Of a stretch of 64,000 nt of DNA, positions 8,151 to 16,947 are shown piece by piece. Where the stretch lies: assembly GCF_900113005.1 (NCBI RefSeq), contig NZ_FONW01000009.1, positions 142,534 to 206,533 of the forward strand, read 5' to 3'. The DNA comes from Sunxiuqinia elliptica. GTDB lineage: Bacteria > Bacteroidota > Bacteroidia > Bacteroidales > Prolixibacteraceae. Position 1 is the first letter of the stretch. Every line of letters begins with the position of its first letter. A model generated the notes under the pieces. The model saw nothing but the letters and a program-made list of their open reading frames with translations, searched no databases and was not told the origin of the DNA. The translations under genes and the position numbers were made by a program.

Positions 8151-11100
8151 TTAGAAGTTAATATTTAATCCAAGAATAAATGTTTTAGGCTGAGGATATT
8201 GACCTCTGTCAACTCCCAATTCAGTTACCCCGTAATCATCAGGGAAACTTTCTCCAATCTCCGGATCAAAACCTGAATAGTTGGTAAATGTCAACAAGTT
8301 TTGTCCTGTAAAATAGAATCTTAGTTTATCGATACCAGTACCATTCAATACTGATTTAGGCAGCGTGTAACCCACTGTTAATGTTTTCAATCTTAAGTAA
8401 TCAGCATCCTCTACAAAGAAGTCTGAAATCTGACGGTTTCCATTTGGATCAGACAAGGCAACCCGAGGAATTGAAGCTCCGGTGTTTGTCTCTGTCCAAC
8501 GACCCAAAATATCATTCATTTGGTTGTAACGAGGATCAACAAACAAACCTGTATAACGCAATCCGTTCAATACTTCGTAACCTTGAACACCTTGCATAAA
8601 CAATGAAAGGTCGAAATTCTTATAATCGGCTGAGAAGTTCAAGCCATAAGTAAAATCAGGGAATCCATCTCCAATATTTGTCCGGTCATCGGCATTGATC
8701 ATTCCATTTCCATCAATGTCAACAAACTTGATATCGCCAGGAACAGCATTGGGCTGAATTAGCTCACCATTTGAATGTTTATAGGCACTTACTTCTTCAG
8801 GACTAGCAAAAATGCCATCTGTTTTCAATCCAAAGAAGTGTGCAATTGGTTCGCCAACAATTGTTCTGGAAACGGTATTTCCACGGAATGAACTTCCATA
8901 AATTGCTTCAGTTCCTTCTCCTAACTTCGTAACTTCGTTTTGAACTGTAGAGAAGTTACCCGTAACACTGTAATGGAAATCACGACCTTTGTTTTGGTAG
9001 GTCAATGACATCTCGAAACCTTTGTTTTCAACCTCTCCGGCATTTACCCAAGGAGCTGTGTTTACACCTGCCAACGAAGTAATTGGCACCTGCAACAAGA
9101 TATCAGATGATTTCTTTTTGTAGTAGTCAGCAATCAATTCCAAGCGGTTATCCAAGAATGAAATATCGAAACCGATATCAGACTGAGTGGTTACTTCCCA
9201 CTGAATATCCTGATTAACAATACCATCTTCGTATCGCCCGATAAAAGGAGTTTCTCCGGAACCGAAAACAACATTGTAGCCATCATCATCGGTGGTGTTA
9301 CGAATTGTAGTGTACAATGGATAATTGTTTCCAATGTTTTGGTTACCTAATTGTCCCCAGCTACCTCTCAACTTCAAGTTGCTAACAACATCTTTCGCTC
9401 CTTCAAAGAAAGCTTCTTCTGAAATTCTCCAACCAGCAGAGAACGAGGGGAACCAGCCCCAACGATTATCTTCTGAAAACTTAGAGGATGCATCTCCACG
9501 TAAGTTCAACGACAACAGGTAACGGTTGTTGTAGTTGTAGTCCAAACGGGCAAAGTAAGAAAGCAATGACCATTCTTCACGGCCTCCGGTGTACCATTTA
9601 ATTTCGGTTCCGGCTGAAGGATAACGAGCTGCAGGATCTTCAGAGATGAAGTTCGCTACCCGTGAACTTCTGTATTCCATATCAGAAGCTTCCAACGAAG
9701 TACCCAAAAGTGCATCGAAATTGTGCTTACCGAAAGACTTGTTATAAGTCAGGGTTGTTGTTGAGATCCAACGCTCTTCGGTGTAAGTATATTCCGTCAA
9801 CTCATTGTTATCGCTCTTACGACCTTCTTCAGGAATGCGTGGAACAAACCATTTATCTTGAGAGTTGGTCCAGTCATACCCCATATCTGTTTTCAGTTTC
9901 AGTCCTTCAGCAAGATCCCACTCCAGGTAAGCATTACCGAAAATACGGGTACGATTCTCATTGCGGTCTCTCCGATTGATATTTCCCACCGGGTTTTCAA
10001 CATCTCCTCCTAAGATCGCTCCACTCAACTCACCTTCTGAGTTATAAACAGGAACATCAGGATGATAAACTAAAGCAGAAAAAAGAGCACCGGTATATTC
10101 ACTGGTAGTATTGGCATAACCATTCTCATTTTTACTAATCAACAAGTTTTCACCAATACGAACGTTATCGGTTAAATCAAAGCTGGTGTTAATCCGAAAG
10201 GTAGTCCGTTTGAAGTCTGTATTCTTTAGAATACCATTGTTCGCCATGTGCCCTGCTGACACATTGTATTTTGCTTTTTCATCGCCACCAGAAATACCAA
10301 AATCATAGTTGCTGGTGTATGCATAATCTTCTAAAATCTCGTCCTGCCAATTGGTACGAGTAATTTGTGCTTCCGGAGAAGAATAATAGTCAGGAACAGT
10401 TTGCCCACTATTTTCATAGGCTTCCTTATGAATCATGTTCCGGTCGGCTGCACTTAGCGTTTCCACCTTGTTGGCAGCGCGTTGCCATCCATGATGCGTG
10501 TTGAAAGTAACATTGATTTTATTGGAAGCTGCCCCTTTTTTGGTTTGGACCAAAACCACACCGTTGGCAGCACGAGAACCATAAATAGCAGCTGCAGCAG
10601 CATCTTTCAAGACATCGATACGCTCAATATTATTCGGGTTGATGTCATTTAGGTCAGCCACTGGCATGCCATCCACAACATACAAGGGATCGTTTTCACC
10701 AATAGTACCAATACCACGAATACGCACTGAAGCAGAAGCTCCAGGAGCACCGCTATTTTGGTAAACAGTTACCCCTGCCATTTTTCCTTGCATGGCATGG
10801 TCCAAGCCTGTTACCGGAATGTTTCTGATATCATCAATTTTCACAGAAGAAACAGCACCTGTCAGGTCAGCTTTCTTTTTAGTCGTATATCCAATGGCGA
10901 CCACTTCTTCGATACCAACCGTTTCTTCTTTTAAGGTCACATTGAAAACACGCTGATTGCCAACCAAAAACTCTTGCGCTTCCATGCCAATAAATGAGAA
11001 CACCAAAGTTACGTCAGGTGTTATTCCTGAAAGTGCGAAGTTCCCATCCATATCGGTAACGGTTCCTTTTGTGCTTCCTTTTACGATAATTGAAACACCC

Positions 11101-11543
11101 GGAAGTGGCGCTCCTGATGTATCGGTTACTTTTCCATTTACATCACGAGCTTGCTGGCTCATTTTATTAGCACCTGATGTATCGGGTTTGATAATGATCA
11201 GATTGCTCTGTGTAATTGTATAGTCAACGTTCTGATCTGCGAAAAGTCGATTCAACACATCAGTGACTGATTGGCCTGCCACTTGAATGTTTACTTTCCG
11301 ATCCAGATTCAATTTTTCATTTTCATAAATAAACCGAAAGTCCGACTGACTTTCAATTGTTTGCAGAACTTCCTTGATTGAAGTTTGCTCCAAGTCCAAG
11401 TTTAGCTTTGTATTCTGCGAATACACGGTAGCAAACACGTTCAGGCTCAAAGCAAGTACGAGGAATGCAGTTAGCTTAGTCATCAACATGAGTTTTTTTA
11501 AGACTCCCCAATGGGGAGTCCCCAATTCATACTTTTTTTTCAT
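8151..11543 (-). CDS. SusC/RagA-family TonB-dependent outer-membrane transporter with STN signalling domain
   Basis: This 1130-residue protein imports the glycan fragment bound by SusD, using energy from the TonB/ExbB/ExbD motor. In order: a signal region (1-43), an STN domain (about 50-105, LEQTSIKEVLQTIESQSDFRFIY), a carboxypeptidase-regulatory-like domain (VNGKVTDTSGAPLPGVSI, about 133-210), the plug (GYTTKKKADLTGAVSSV to DPLYVVDGMP, about 218-330) and the beta-barrel to a C-terminal ...FILGLNINF. The STN domain is the part that signals to FecR-type anti-sigma factors, which fits the adjacent fecR and sigma gene. A perfect 19-base palindrome covers codons 8-14, and a possible antisense RNA starts over the start codon; both are listed separately. 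Confidence 0.97.
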   Translation of the reverse strand: MKKKYELGTPHWGVLKKLMLMTKLTAFLVLALSLNVFATVYSQNTKLNLDLEQTSIKEVLQTIESQSDFRFIYENEKLNLDRKVNIQVAGQSVTDVLNRLFADQNVDYTITQSNLIIIKPDTSGANKMSQQARDVNGKVTDTSGAPLPGVSIIVKGSTKGTVTDMDGNFALSGITPDVTLVFSFIGMEAQEFLVGNQRVFNVTLKEETVGIEEVVAIGYTTKKKADLTGAVSSVKIDDIRNIPVTGLDHAMQGKMAGVTVYQNSGAPGASASVRIRGIGTIGENDPLYVVDGMPVADLNDINPNNIERIDVLKDAAAAAIYGSRAANGVVLVQTKKGAASNKINVTFNTHHGWQRAANKVETLSAADRNMIHKEAYENSGQTVPDYYSSPEAQITRTNWQDEILEDYAYTSNYDFGISGGDEKAKYNVSAGHMANNGILKNTDFKRTTFRINTSFDLTDNVRIGENLLISKNENGYANTTSEYTGALFSALVYHPDVPVYNSEGELSGAILGGDVENPVGNINRRDRNENRTRIFGNAYLEWDLAEGLKLKTDMGYDWTNSQDKWFVPRIPEEGRKSDNNELTEYTYTEERWISTTTLTYNKSFGKHNFDALLGTSLEASDMEYRSSRVANFISEDPAARYPSAGTEIKWYTGGREEWSLLSYFARLDYNYNNRYLLSLNLRGDASSKFSEDNRWGWFPSFSAGWRISEEAFFEGAKDVVSNLKLRGSWGQLGNQNIGNNYPLYTTIRNTTDDDGYNVVFGSGETPFIGRYEDGIVNQDIQWEVTTQSDIGFDISFLDNRLELIADYYKKKSSDILLQVPITSLAGVNTAPWVNAGEVENKGFEMSLTYQNKGRDFHYSVTGNFSTVQNEVTKLGEGTEAIYGSSFRGNTVSRTIVGEPIAHFFGLKTDGIFASPEEVSAYKHSNGELIQPNAVPGDIKFVDIDGNGMINADDRTNIGDGFPDFTYGLNFSADYKNFDLSLFMQGVQGYEVLNGLRYTGLFVDPRYNQMNDILGRWTETNTGASIPRVALSDPNGNRQISDFFVEDADYLRLKTLTVGYTLPKSVLNGTGIDKLRFYFTGQNLLTFTNYSGFDPEIGESFPDDYGVTELGVDRGQYPQPKTFILGLNINF
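11502..11520. repeat. Perfect 19-bp palindrome inside the start of susC
   Basis: The arms gactcccca and tggggagtc pair perfectly around one central base. In the susC mRNA this would be a 9-bp GC-rich hairpin starting 23 bases after the A of the ATG; in DNA it lies 22 bases upstream of the antisense TAnnTTTG box. It could hinder early translation, bind a regulator, or be chance from the codons. The role is unknown. Confidence 0.6.
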
Positions 11544-11550
11544 ACTTTTG
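11543..11550 (+). promoter_or_regulatory. Candidate -7 element of an antisense promoter over the susC start codon
   Basis: TACTTTTG matches the Bacteroidota -7 consensus TAnnTTTG exactly on the plus strand, opposite susC. No clear TTTG -33 element is seen about 20 bases upstream, where the sequence is T-rich. It is taken seriously because a strong terminator follows 39 bases downstream on the same strand. Confidence 0.45.
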
Positions 11551-11556
11551 AATTGA

Positions 11557-11623
11557 TTTGATTAAATACTTTTAATTATTTGATCTTCAAAACCGGAAGG
11601 CGGGCAGGCCTTTCGGTTTTTTT
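11557..11623 (+). ncRNA. Candidate cis-antisense small RNA in the susC leader (DonS-like position)
   Basis: A transcript starting just after the TACTTTTG box at 11543-11550 and ending in the hairpin at 11589-11620 plus seven T would be about 65 nt and fully complementary to the untranslated leader of susC. Published work on Bacteroides fragilis describes DonS and relatives: short antisense RNAs encoded opposite the susC-like gene in loci run by ECF sigma/anti-sigma pairs, where they repress the locus. The position, size class and regulatory setting match. This is inference from promoter and terminator pattern only; no homology comparison was possible. Confidence 0.45.
11589..11623 (+). terminator. 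Strong intrinsic terminator facing away from susC
   Basis: Arms 11589-11601 and 11608-11620 form a 13-bp stem with one G-U pair and a 6-base loop, followed on the plus strand by a seven-T run. No plus-strand gene ends here, so it has no job unless antisense RNA is made. On the minus strand it is followed only by TTTTG, a weaker terminator shape, and would be a hairpin in the susC leader. Confidence 0.7.
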
Positions 11624-11633
11624 ATATGCCGGG

Positions 11634-11641
11634 CAAAACTA
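11634..11641 (-). promoter_or_regulatory. Possible susC -7 promoter element
   Basis: On the minus strand TAGTTTTG fits TAnnTTTG. A TTTTTG tract lies 14 bases upstream, closer than the usual 19-21, and a GTAAC word nearby might instead serve the ECF sigma factor. It would give a leader of about 85 bases containing the hairpin at 11589-11620. Confidence 0.35.
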
Positions 11642-11785
11642 AGTTAGGTCTGTTACAAAAACATTACAGGGTTATTAAGTTTTGGCCCCTTTTTCTCTTT
11701 GTTTTTACATCATATGTTATCGTTTTTATCAGTCACTCTTGATTTCAGATTCGGTTATCTTTTTTCTGTCAATTTGTTCCGGTTC

Positions 11786-12772
11786 TCATCGTTTTCTAAC
11801 CAGAATTTCATTTCCTTCAATTGAATATTTAATTTCACTCAACTCACTTAGGGCATGCAGCACATCTCGAATGTCTTTTTCCTCTAAAACACCCGTATAG
11901 TGAATATCCTCCCCCAACTTCTCTGGAATAATTTGAATAGAGACATCGAACCAACGCTCCAACAAAACACTGGTTGCCTTTAATGAAGTATTATCCAAGT
12001 AGATCTTATTTTCGGTCCACCCAACGATGTGAGACAAATTAGCATCTCGCTCAGAAAAAGACTGGTCTTTGCTATTGAAAGCCATGATTTGACCGGGACT
12101 CAAAATCGTTGTTTGATTCTTTTCATTCGAGAGTTTAACACTCCCCTCAACCAAAGCGGTATGCACCACTTCATCCTCGAGATAAGCTGAAATATTAAAT
12201 GTCGTACCTAAAACTTCCAAGCCCATTCCCTGGGGCGTTTGAATACGGAAAGGATGTCCGTCTTTTGCTACGTGAAAAAAGCCTTCGCCTTTTAAAGCAA
12301 CCTCACGCGATTTCGTTAATCGATTAAAATGATATTCTAATTCTGAGCCGGAATTTAGTTTCACTGTGGTGCCATCAGGTAAAACGACTTCGGTACGGCT
12401 ACCGTAATCGGTGGTCAGTTGCATGTTATTTTCCTGCAACGAAAACTGCCCGGTGTAAAAAGCAAAAGCAAGGATCACGACTAGAGCTGCTGCTGCCCCC
12501 ATTGCCGCATAACTTAAACGAATAAGGCGAACAACTTTTTGCTGTTTACGTTTTATCTGATGCTCAACTTTGGTCCATGCGCTATCAGACTGATACCTCT
12601 CTGCTTTTCCCAATCTCTCGGATGTTTCCCATATTCTTTGGTACTTCTGATACGCTTGCTGGTTCTCATCTGACTCGTTCAACCAGCTTCTCAGTTCTTC
12701 AGGCTTTTGAATTTCCCCTTCTGAGCTCAAATGGTCAACCAACTGACTTTCTATTTTTTTGGACGATGTCAT
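11786..12772 (-). CDS. FecR-family anti-sigma factor
   Basis: The 328-residue inner-membrane protein holds the ECF sigma factor inactive until the SusC STN domain signals. The ATG at 12772 (MTSSKKIESQ) is chosen; the frame is open to 12871 but that part would run into the sigma gene and has no FecR-like sequence. A cytoplasmic anti-sigma part (residues 1-80) is followed by one membrane segment (about 88-108), the periplasmic FecR domain (TDYGSRTEVVLPDGTTVKLNSGS, GEGFFHV, LGTTFNISAY, ALVEGSVKL) and a C-terminal DUF4974-like domain (YLDNTSLKATSVLLERWFDV). It lies 76 bases after the sigma gene and 242 before susC, the standard order. Confidence 0.93.
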   Translation of the reverse strand: MTSSKKIESQLVDHLSSEGEIQKPEELRSWLNESDENQQAYQKYQRIWETSERLGKAERYQSDSAWTKVEHQIKRKQQKVVRLIRLSYAAMGAAAALVVILAFAFYTGQFSLQENNMQLTTDYGSRTEVVLPDGTTVKLNSGSELEYHFNRLTKSREVALKGEGFFHVAKDGHPFRIQTPQGMGLEVLGTTFNISAYLEDEVVHTALVEGSVKLSNEKNQTTILSPGQIMAFNSKDQSFSERDANLSHIVGWTENKIYLDNTSLKATSVLLERWFDVSIQIIPEKLGEDIHYTGVLEEKDIRDVLHALSELSEIKYSIEGNEILVRKR

Positions 12773-12848
12773 TGTACGTTGTTTATAGGTATGACACCCC
12801 CCAACGAAGAAGGTCCTATTCCAAAAACGAAAAAATTTTAAGAAAAAA

Positions 12849-13397
12849 CTAAAAAGCGTCTTTCGCCTCAAGGCAGGTTCTGAGGTATTGCAGTGATTTC
12901 CAAATCTGATTTTTGATTGTTTTTACCGAAGTCCCCAATTGATCTGCGATCTCAGCTTGCTTACAGCCTTCAAACCGACTCATTCGAAATACCTGTTGAC
13001 AACGATCAGGCAAATCGCCAATACAATCCTCCAGAAAAGAAACGAACTCCTCTTCTTCCAAAAAATCCCGATCAACTACGCTTTCCTGAACATCGAGTTT
13101 TTTGATGTTTTGATCTCGATTAGCCTCTCCTCGCATATAATTCAAGGCCGCATTGCGCGATGCCCGAAACAAATAAGCTAAAACATTTTCCTGGATATGA
13201 ATTCGTTCTCGATCATTCCACAGGCGAATAAATAGTTCCTGCACAATATCTTCAGAAGCCGAATGATTATGAGTCAGGGTAAACACATAAGCACACAACC
13301 GGCCATAGTAACTTTCAAACAAATGCTGAAAATTAGAATAACTATCCAAAGCAATTTCTCTAACTCCGTTATTTGAGTTACTCTTTCCCACAAGCAC
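12849..13397 (-). CDS. ECF-type RNA polymerase sigma factor (Bacteroidetes FecI-like)
   Basis: The protein of up to 182 residues has region 2 (FESYYGRLCAYVFTLTHN, SEDIVQELFIRLW) and region 4 (LPDRCQQVFRMSRFEGCKQAEIADQLGTSVKTIKNQIWKSLQYL) with a clear helix-turn-helix. It should direct transcription of the susC-susD locus on release by FecR. No ATG exists between the upstream stop codon and region 2; GTG at 13397 or 13391 is the probable start, which is unusual for this genome and may lower its expression. It is divergent from the GH2 gene. Confidence 0.92.
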   Translation of the reverse strand: MLVGKSNSNNGVREIALDSYSNFQHLFESYYGRLCAYVFTLTHNHSASEDIVQELFIRLWNDRERIHIQENVLAYLFRASRNAALNYMRGEANRDQNIKKLDVQESVVDRDFLEEEEFVSFLEDCIGDLPDRCQQVFRMSRFEGCKQAEIADQLGTSVKTIKNQIWKSLQYLRTCLEAKDAF

Positions 13398-13536
13398 AAA
13401 ATTGAATTGTACAAGTATAAGAAAATATTACTGGTCTTATCTTTTAAGCTCCAAGAATATTTGAGAAGTTGATCCGCCCAAGCTTCAAAGCACAAGCGAA
13501 TCGGTTTAATTCCTATCGACGATGATCAATTTTACA

Positions 13537-13568
13537 TTTGTTCATCCATTTATTTCGTCTTAATTTTG
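13537..13568 (+). promoter_or_regulatory. Bacteroidota promoter of the GH2 gene
   Basis: TTTG (13537-13540), a 20-base spacer and TAATTTTG (13561-13568) fit the -33/-7 consensus exactly. Transcription would start near 13575, leaving a leader of about 33 bases before the ATG at 13608. Confidence 0.75.
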
Positions 13569-13607
13569 ATTATTTTCACTACAATCAGACACTAAGATAC
13601 CAACCTT

Positions 13608-16361
13608 ATGAAAGCAATCTATTTCCTTCTCATTCTTTTGTTCGGGCTCTCGGCCACCGCTCAGAAAACACAAATTCACTATTTATCAGGAACCGGAGCT
13701 GATCACACTGTTGAGTGGGATTTCTTCTGCTCTGCCGGGATGAATAGTCAGCAATGGACCACCATTCCTGTTCCCTCCTGCTGGGAACAACAAGGCTTTG
13801 GAGCTTACAACTACGGGCATGTTCCTTTCGATAAACGCTTGAAGGAAACGGGACGGTACAAACATCAGTTTTTTGCTCCAACAGACTGGAAAGACAGCGA
13901 AATTCAACTTGTTTTTGAAGGAGTAATGACTGACGCCGAGGTCAAGATAAACGGAAAGCAAGCTGGGCCAACTCATCAAGGAGCATTCTACCAGTTCAGC
14001 TACACTGTCTCTGATCTTATTCAATTTGGGCAAAATAACGAGCTCGAAGTTTTGGTAAAAAAACATTCGGACAATGCGTCAATCAACCATGCCGAGCGAA
14101 AAGCTGACTATTGGGTTTTTGGAGGTATTTTCCGGCCCGTTTTTCTTGCAATCAAACCCAAAACCAATATTCAAAGGGTAGCCGTTGATGCCAAAGCGAA
14201 CGGACAAATCAAAGCCGACGTTTACCTAAAAAATCACTTAAAAGCACACTCGCTACAACTTGAGATTGCTGACATGAGTGGTGTTCGATTATCCTCATTT
14301 GAACAAACCGAACTCAATGAGGAAACGCGTATTGAGGGGACCGTTCATGGTACGCACCCTTGGTCGCCGGAGTTTCCAATGCTTTACCAGGCAACTTTTA
14401 AGTTGATTGACAAACAAGGCAAGCTCATCCATCAACATACCGAGCGCATCGGATTCAGAACGATTGAAGTACGAGCCAATGATGGTATTTACGTCAATGG
14501 TGTTCGAACAAAATTGCAGGGAGTCAATCGGCATACGTTTCACCCGCGCTATGGACGGACCTCTTCAAAAGCAATCAGTATTGAGGCTGTTAATTTAATG
14601 AAAGACATGAACATGAACGCCGTTCGCATGTCGCATTATCCTCCCGACAGTCATTTTCTAGATGTTTGTGATTCTCTTGGTTTATATGTGTTGGACGAGC
14701 TATCAGGCTGGCAAACGCCTTCGTATGATGATGAGATTGGCCGTAAGCTTGTTGAAGAATTAATTGTACGTGATGTCAACCACCCTTCCATTATTTTTTG
14801 GGACAATGGCAACGAAGGTGGCGAAAACAATACACTCAATGACGACTTTGGAGAAATCGATATTCAACAACGCGAAGTGCTACACCCTTGGCAAGACTAC
14901 AAGAAAACAAACACCGTGCACTACATCGACTACAGCTACCTGGTTAACGATGGTTTCAGCCAGCGTAAAATCTTTTTCCCCACGGAATTTTTACACGGGC
15001 TGTATGACGGTGGATTGGGTGCCGGTCTTGAAGACTACTGGCAACGCATGTGGAATGATCCCTTATGTGCTGGCGGATTTTTATGGGTGTTTGCGGATGA
15101 AGCCATCGAACGAACCGATCGCAACAATCAACTGGATACCGATGGCAATCATGCCCCTGATGGCATTTTGGGACCCTACCACGAAAAAGAAGGAAGCTTC
15201 TACACGATCAAAACTATTTGGTCTCCAATCCAATTCGAGAAGAAATACATCACTCCGGATTTCAATGGCCAATTAACTGTGGAAAACCGTTATCAGTTCA
15301 CCAACCTCAACCAGTGCCGATTTGAAGTAGAATGGCTCGATTTCTCGGGCCCCGACGAGCAAGTTAAAAATAAAGCCATCGTTCGGCAACAAACACATTG
15401 CGAAGCCAAACCAGAAACTAAAACAATAGTTGAGCTCGCTCCCCAAAATGACTGGCAAAACTTTGATGCTTTTCGCATTCGTGCTTATGATCCTTATCAA
15501 CGATTGATCAACCAGTGGACCTGGCCCATAAAAACCGCCAAAGCCAAGGCTCAAGAATTGCTCATCAGCGAAACCAATACCTCTCCGCAACTCACCGAAG
15601 GCAACGGACAAATCATTGTAAAAGCCAATCAAACAACTTACATTTTTTCCAAAGTAAACGGTACCATTCAACGAGTATTGAAAGATGGAACAACAATCCC
15701 ACTTTCCAACGGCCCCATATTTGTCAGTCAGGAAAAACGAGTTTCAAAAGTATCACATCATAGCAACCAAGAACAATGCTCAATTCGGGTTGAGTTTGAG
15801 AATTCAGACTATTTTCAGTGGATCATTGGGCAGGATGGCCGATTAAATCTGGAAGTTGCCTACCAACCAGTTAATAATTGTTCGTATGCAGGCATTACTT
15901 TTGACTATCCTGAAAAAGAAGTGACTGGCTTAAAGTGGTTGGGCAATGGCCCTTACCGGGTTTATAAAAACCGGATGAAAGGCCCTGATTTTGGAGTATG
16001 GGAAAAAGCTTACAACAATAGTATCACCGGTTATTCCGATTACATCTACCCCGAATTTAAAGGCTACCATTCATCCTTGTATTGGGCAAAACTGATCGGG
16101 AAAAAGGCTCCGGGATTTACTGTTTATGCACACAGCAATGATCTTTTCTTACGAGTTTTAACCCCCGACACACCAAAAGGCCCTGCTAAAACGCAGCTTA
16201 CTTACCCTCCCGGAGACATTTCATTTTTGCATGGGATTAATGCCATTGGCACCAAGTTTAAAGATGCCGAAAATCTGGGGCCTCAATCTCAGCCTTATTT
16301 TTTCAACTCAAAGAAAATTCATGGAGGCAAATTAATGATGAATCTAACGTTTGAGTTCTAA
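13608..16361 (+). CDS. Exported GH2-family glycoside hydrolase (beta-galactosidase-like)
   Basis: The 917-residue enzyme has a signal peptide (about 1-18) and the GH2 order: jelly-roll domain (VPSCWEQQGFGAYNY), an immunoglobulin-like domain, then the TIM barrel with GVNRHTFHPRYG, MKDMNMNAVRMSHYPPD and the acid/base Glu403 in NGNEGG. The nucleophile is probably Glu460 in FPTEF. C-terminal beta-sandwich domains follow. GH2 enzymes remove beta-linked galactose, glucuronic acid or mannose; the exact sugar is not certain, as active-site loops differ from LacZ. It is divergent from the sigma factor gene with its own promoter, and its 3' end meets the DUF4251 gene at a shared terminator. It probably works with the locus on the other strand. 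Confidence 0.88.
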   Translation: MKAIYFLLILLFGLSATAQKTQIHYLSGTGADHTVEWDFFCSAGMNSQQWTTIPVPSCWEQQGFGAYNYGHVPFDKRLKETGRYKHQFFAPTDWKDSEIQLVFEGVMTDAEVKINGKQAGPTHQGAFYQFSYTVSDLIQFGQNNELEVLVKKHSDNASINHAERKADYWVFGGIFRPVFLAIKPKTNIQRVAVDAKANGQIKADVYLKNHLKAHSLQLEIADMSGVRLSSFEQTELNEETRIEGTVHGTHPWSPEFPMLYQATFKLIDKQGKLIHQHTERIGFRTIEVRANDGIYVNGVRTKLQGVNRHTFHPRYGRTSSKAISIEAVNLMKDMNMNAVRMSHYPPDSHFLDVCDSLGLYVLDELSGWQTPSYDDEIGRKLVEELIVRDVNHPSIIFWDNGNEGGENNTLNDDFGEIDIQQREVLHPWQDYKKTNTVHYIDYSYLVNDGFSQRKIFFPTEFLHGLYDGGLGAGLEDYWQRMWNDPLCAGGFLWVFADEAIERTDRNNQLDTDGNHAPDGILGPYHEKEGSFYTIKTIWSPIQFEKKYITPDFNGQLTVENRYQFTNLNQCRFEVEWLDFSGPDEQVKNKAIVRQQTHCEAKPETKTIVELAPQNDWQNFDAFRIRAYDPYQRLINQWTWPIKTAKAKAQELLISETNTSPQLTEGNGQIIVKANQTTYIFSKVNGTIQRVLKDGTTIPLSNGPIFVSQEKRVSKVSHHSNQEQCSIRVEFENSDYFQWIIGQDGRLNLEVAYQPVNNCSYAGITFDYPEKEVTGLKWLGNGPYRVYKNRMKGPDFGVWEKAYNNSITGYSDYIYPEFKGYHSSLYWAKLIGKKAPGFTVYAHSNDLFLRVLTPDTPKGPAKTQLTYPPGDISFLHGINAIGTKFKDAENLGPQSQPYFFNSKKIHGGKLMMNLTFEF

Positions 16362-16367
16362 TTAACG

Positions 16368-16406
16368 AAGAAAGCGGGACTAGCTTTCTCTCTTTCCCGC
16401 TTTCTT
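16368..16406. terminator. Bidirectional terminator between GH2 and DUF4251 genes
   Basis: A perfect 12-bp stem (16368-16379 with 16395-16406) and a 15-base loop lie between converging genes. The arm itself ends in a T-rich tail on both strands; the right arm covers the first bases of the DUF4251 stop codon. Confidence 0.7.
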
Positions 16407-16947
16407 AAATTGAATGTCCTTCAAAAACCCGGGATTCTTCCATTGAAACGACGGTTCCGTCAAAAGTCAGATTCCCTGCTCGTAATCCAGTCAACAAAGC
16501 TTTCGCATTTCCTGATGGTCCAATGGTAAACCGCAAGTCGTATATACCAATACCTGTCATTACATTCATTTCCAAAGCAAATGTTTTCCGTTTATAATCC
16601 GGCTCCAACTCCCACTTGGTTATTCGTCCTTTAGCAGTTACTCCACCTACTCCGTTAGGACCAATTCGGTAATTTGATCCAATCTGAATCACTGCTTCCA
16701 TGGAATCCACCGCAACAAAATTGATTGTTGAACTTACAAAAGCACGATTCCCATACCGATCTTGCAAAAAATCAGCCTCCAGCACAAACTGCTTATTTTC
16801 CAGCAAATGTTGCGTTGCTTTAAAGTCCGCTTCGAGTTGTGCCTTCCGCTTCTCTTTTTTGGTCATTGGTTGCACTTCAGTTGTCGTTTGCGCTACTGCT
16901 ACAAGCGACATCAACACCCAAACCAAACTCACCATTACAACTCTCAT
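16405..16947 (-). CDS. DUF4251 family exported protein
   Basis: The 180-residue protein has a signal peptide (cleavage after AVAQ, about residue 20), a charged stretch (TKKEKRKAQLEADF) and a beta-rich body (FVLEADFLQDRYGNRAFVSSTINF, NYRIGPNGVGGVTAKGRIT) typical of DUF4251, a Bacteroidota-only periplasmic family of unknown function. The frame opens at a TTG two codons earlier, but the ATG at 16947 has an AGGAGG six bases upstream, a strong Shine-Dalgarno sequence that is rare in this genome and fixes the start. It is monocistronic. Confidence 0.82.
   Translation of the reverse strand: MRVVMVSLVWVLMSLVAVAQTTTEVQPMTKKEKRKAQLEADFKATQHLLENKQFVLEADFLQDRYGNRAFVSSTINFVAVDSMEAVIQIGSNYRIGPNGVGGVTAKGRITKWELEPDYKRKTFALEMNVMTGIGIYDLRFTIGPSGNAKALLTGLRAGNLTFDGTVVSMEESRVFEGHSI

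Noticed and set aside
14764..15276. 170-residue open frame inside the GH2 gene
   Set aside because: It is in another frame of a strong, intact GH2 coding region and has no domain or signal; it is a shadow.
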